Assembly (NCBI GenBank): GCA_013115135.1
Contig: JABANP010000934.1
Coordinates: 1-11,277 of the forward strand
Reading direction: 5' to 3'
From: Perkinsus olseni
Taxonomy: Eukaryota > Perkinsozoa > Perkinsida > Perkinsidae
Length of the DNA stretch: 11,277 nt
A program made the translations under genes and the position numbers. Below, piece by piece: positions 11,179 to 11,277 of the stretch. Under the pieces are notes generated by a model that saw only the letters and a list, made by a program, of their open reading frames with translations, had not been told where the DNA came from and ran no database searches. Positions within the stretch are counted from its first letter, which is position 1, and each line of letters begins with the position of its first letter.

Positions 11179-11277
11179 CTATCTGCAGCCGCCATCATCG
11201 GCATCACCATCGGCGCCTCTTGCACAACGGTGGCATTGGCACCATCGTCTTGGACGAAAATAACAACAGAAGTGATG
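11179..11277 (-). pseudogene. Glycine-rich protein gene, broken second copy
   Basis: Codons for about residues 11-29 of the glycine-rich protein (ITSVVIFVQDDGAN-ATVV) are present, then the 307-bp deletion removes the linker and nearly all glycine codons. Because 307 is not a multiple of three, the downstream frame shifts and the product would continue as unrelated residues to a stop near 10929. The start codon lies beyond the window. Confidence 0.7.

Larger units (their letters stand above)
10403..11277. repeat. Flank segment, copy 2 of a segmental duplication
   Basis: About 98% identical to 7336-8518 but lacking the 307-bp block 8154-8460. It also has a one-base deletion (GGGACGAAGG against GGGAACGAAGG). 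It is cut by the window end. Confidence 0.93.

Overview
The window looks like eukaryotic nuclear DNA dominated by a satellite-like tandem array of tRNA-Cys genes, all on the + strand. I count 55 tRNA-Cys bodies: one cut by the left window edge, and two that lose their 3' acceptor strand at array boundaries. The reference body is 72 nt with a complete cloverleaf, anticodon GCA, discriminator U73, internal Pol III A and B boxes, no encoded CCA, and usually a T4 run 25 nt downstream. Those traits indicate a eukaryote. The only protein I would call likely (a secreted-type, glycine-rich product) is compatible with many protists, for example stramenopiles or oomycetes, but the lineage cannot be fixed from this sequence.

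Layout. (1) 1-7335: array 1, 49 bodies in 152-bp monomers (72-nt tRNA plus about 80-bp spacer). Nearly every start-to-start distance is 151-153 bp. Monomers fall into recognisable variants, and from about 1.8 kb their order repeats every seven monomers (about 1064-1070 bp), which is a higher-order repeat like those of centromeric satellites. (2) 7336-9274: a non-array segment carrying one minus-strand gene for a signal-peptide, glycine-rich protein (8113-8547), some inverted repeats, and one weak ORF. (3) 9275-10402: array 2, six more bodies, with one spacer split by a 294-bp insertion flanked by TAGT on both sides and carrying a short ORF. (4) 10403-11277: a second, about 98% identical copy of the segment-2 DNA. 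A 307-bp deletion there removes almost the whole glycine-rich coding region and shifts the frame. The array-to-flank junction is the same in both copies, so the locus has a further repeat level of about 3067 bp.

Function. Five bodies match the consensus fully (749, 901, 2574, 10032, 10184) and a few variants also look functional. Many others have broken T arms, anticodon stems or D loops, or lack a close terminator. The locus therefore mixes probable functional tRNA-Cys genes with decaying copies that are reshuffled by unequal exchange and conversion. Two copies carry the rare ACA anticodon. The spacers hold a conserved inverted repeat just after the terminator and, in one spacer class, a second perfect 7-bp hairpin. 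No classic mobile-element protein, CRISPR array, rRNA or bacterial feature was seen.
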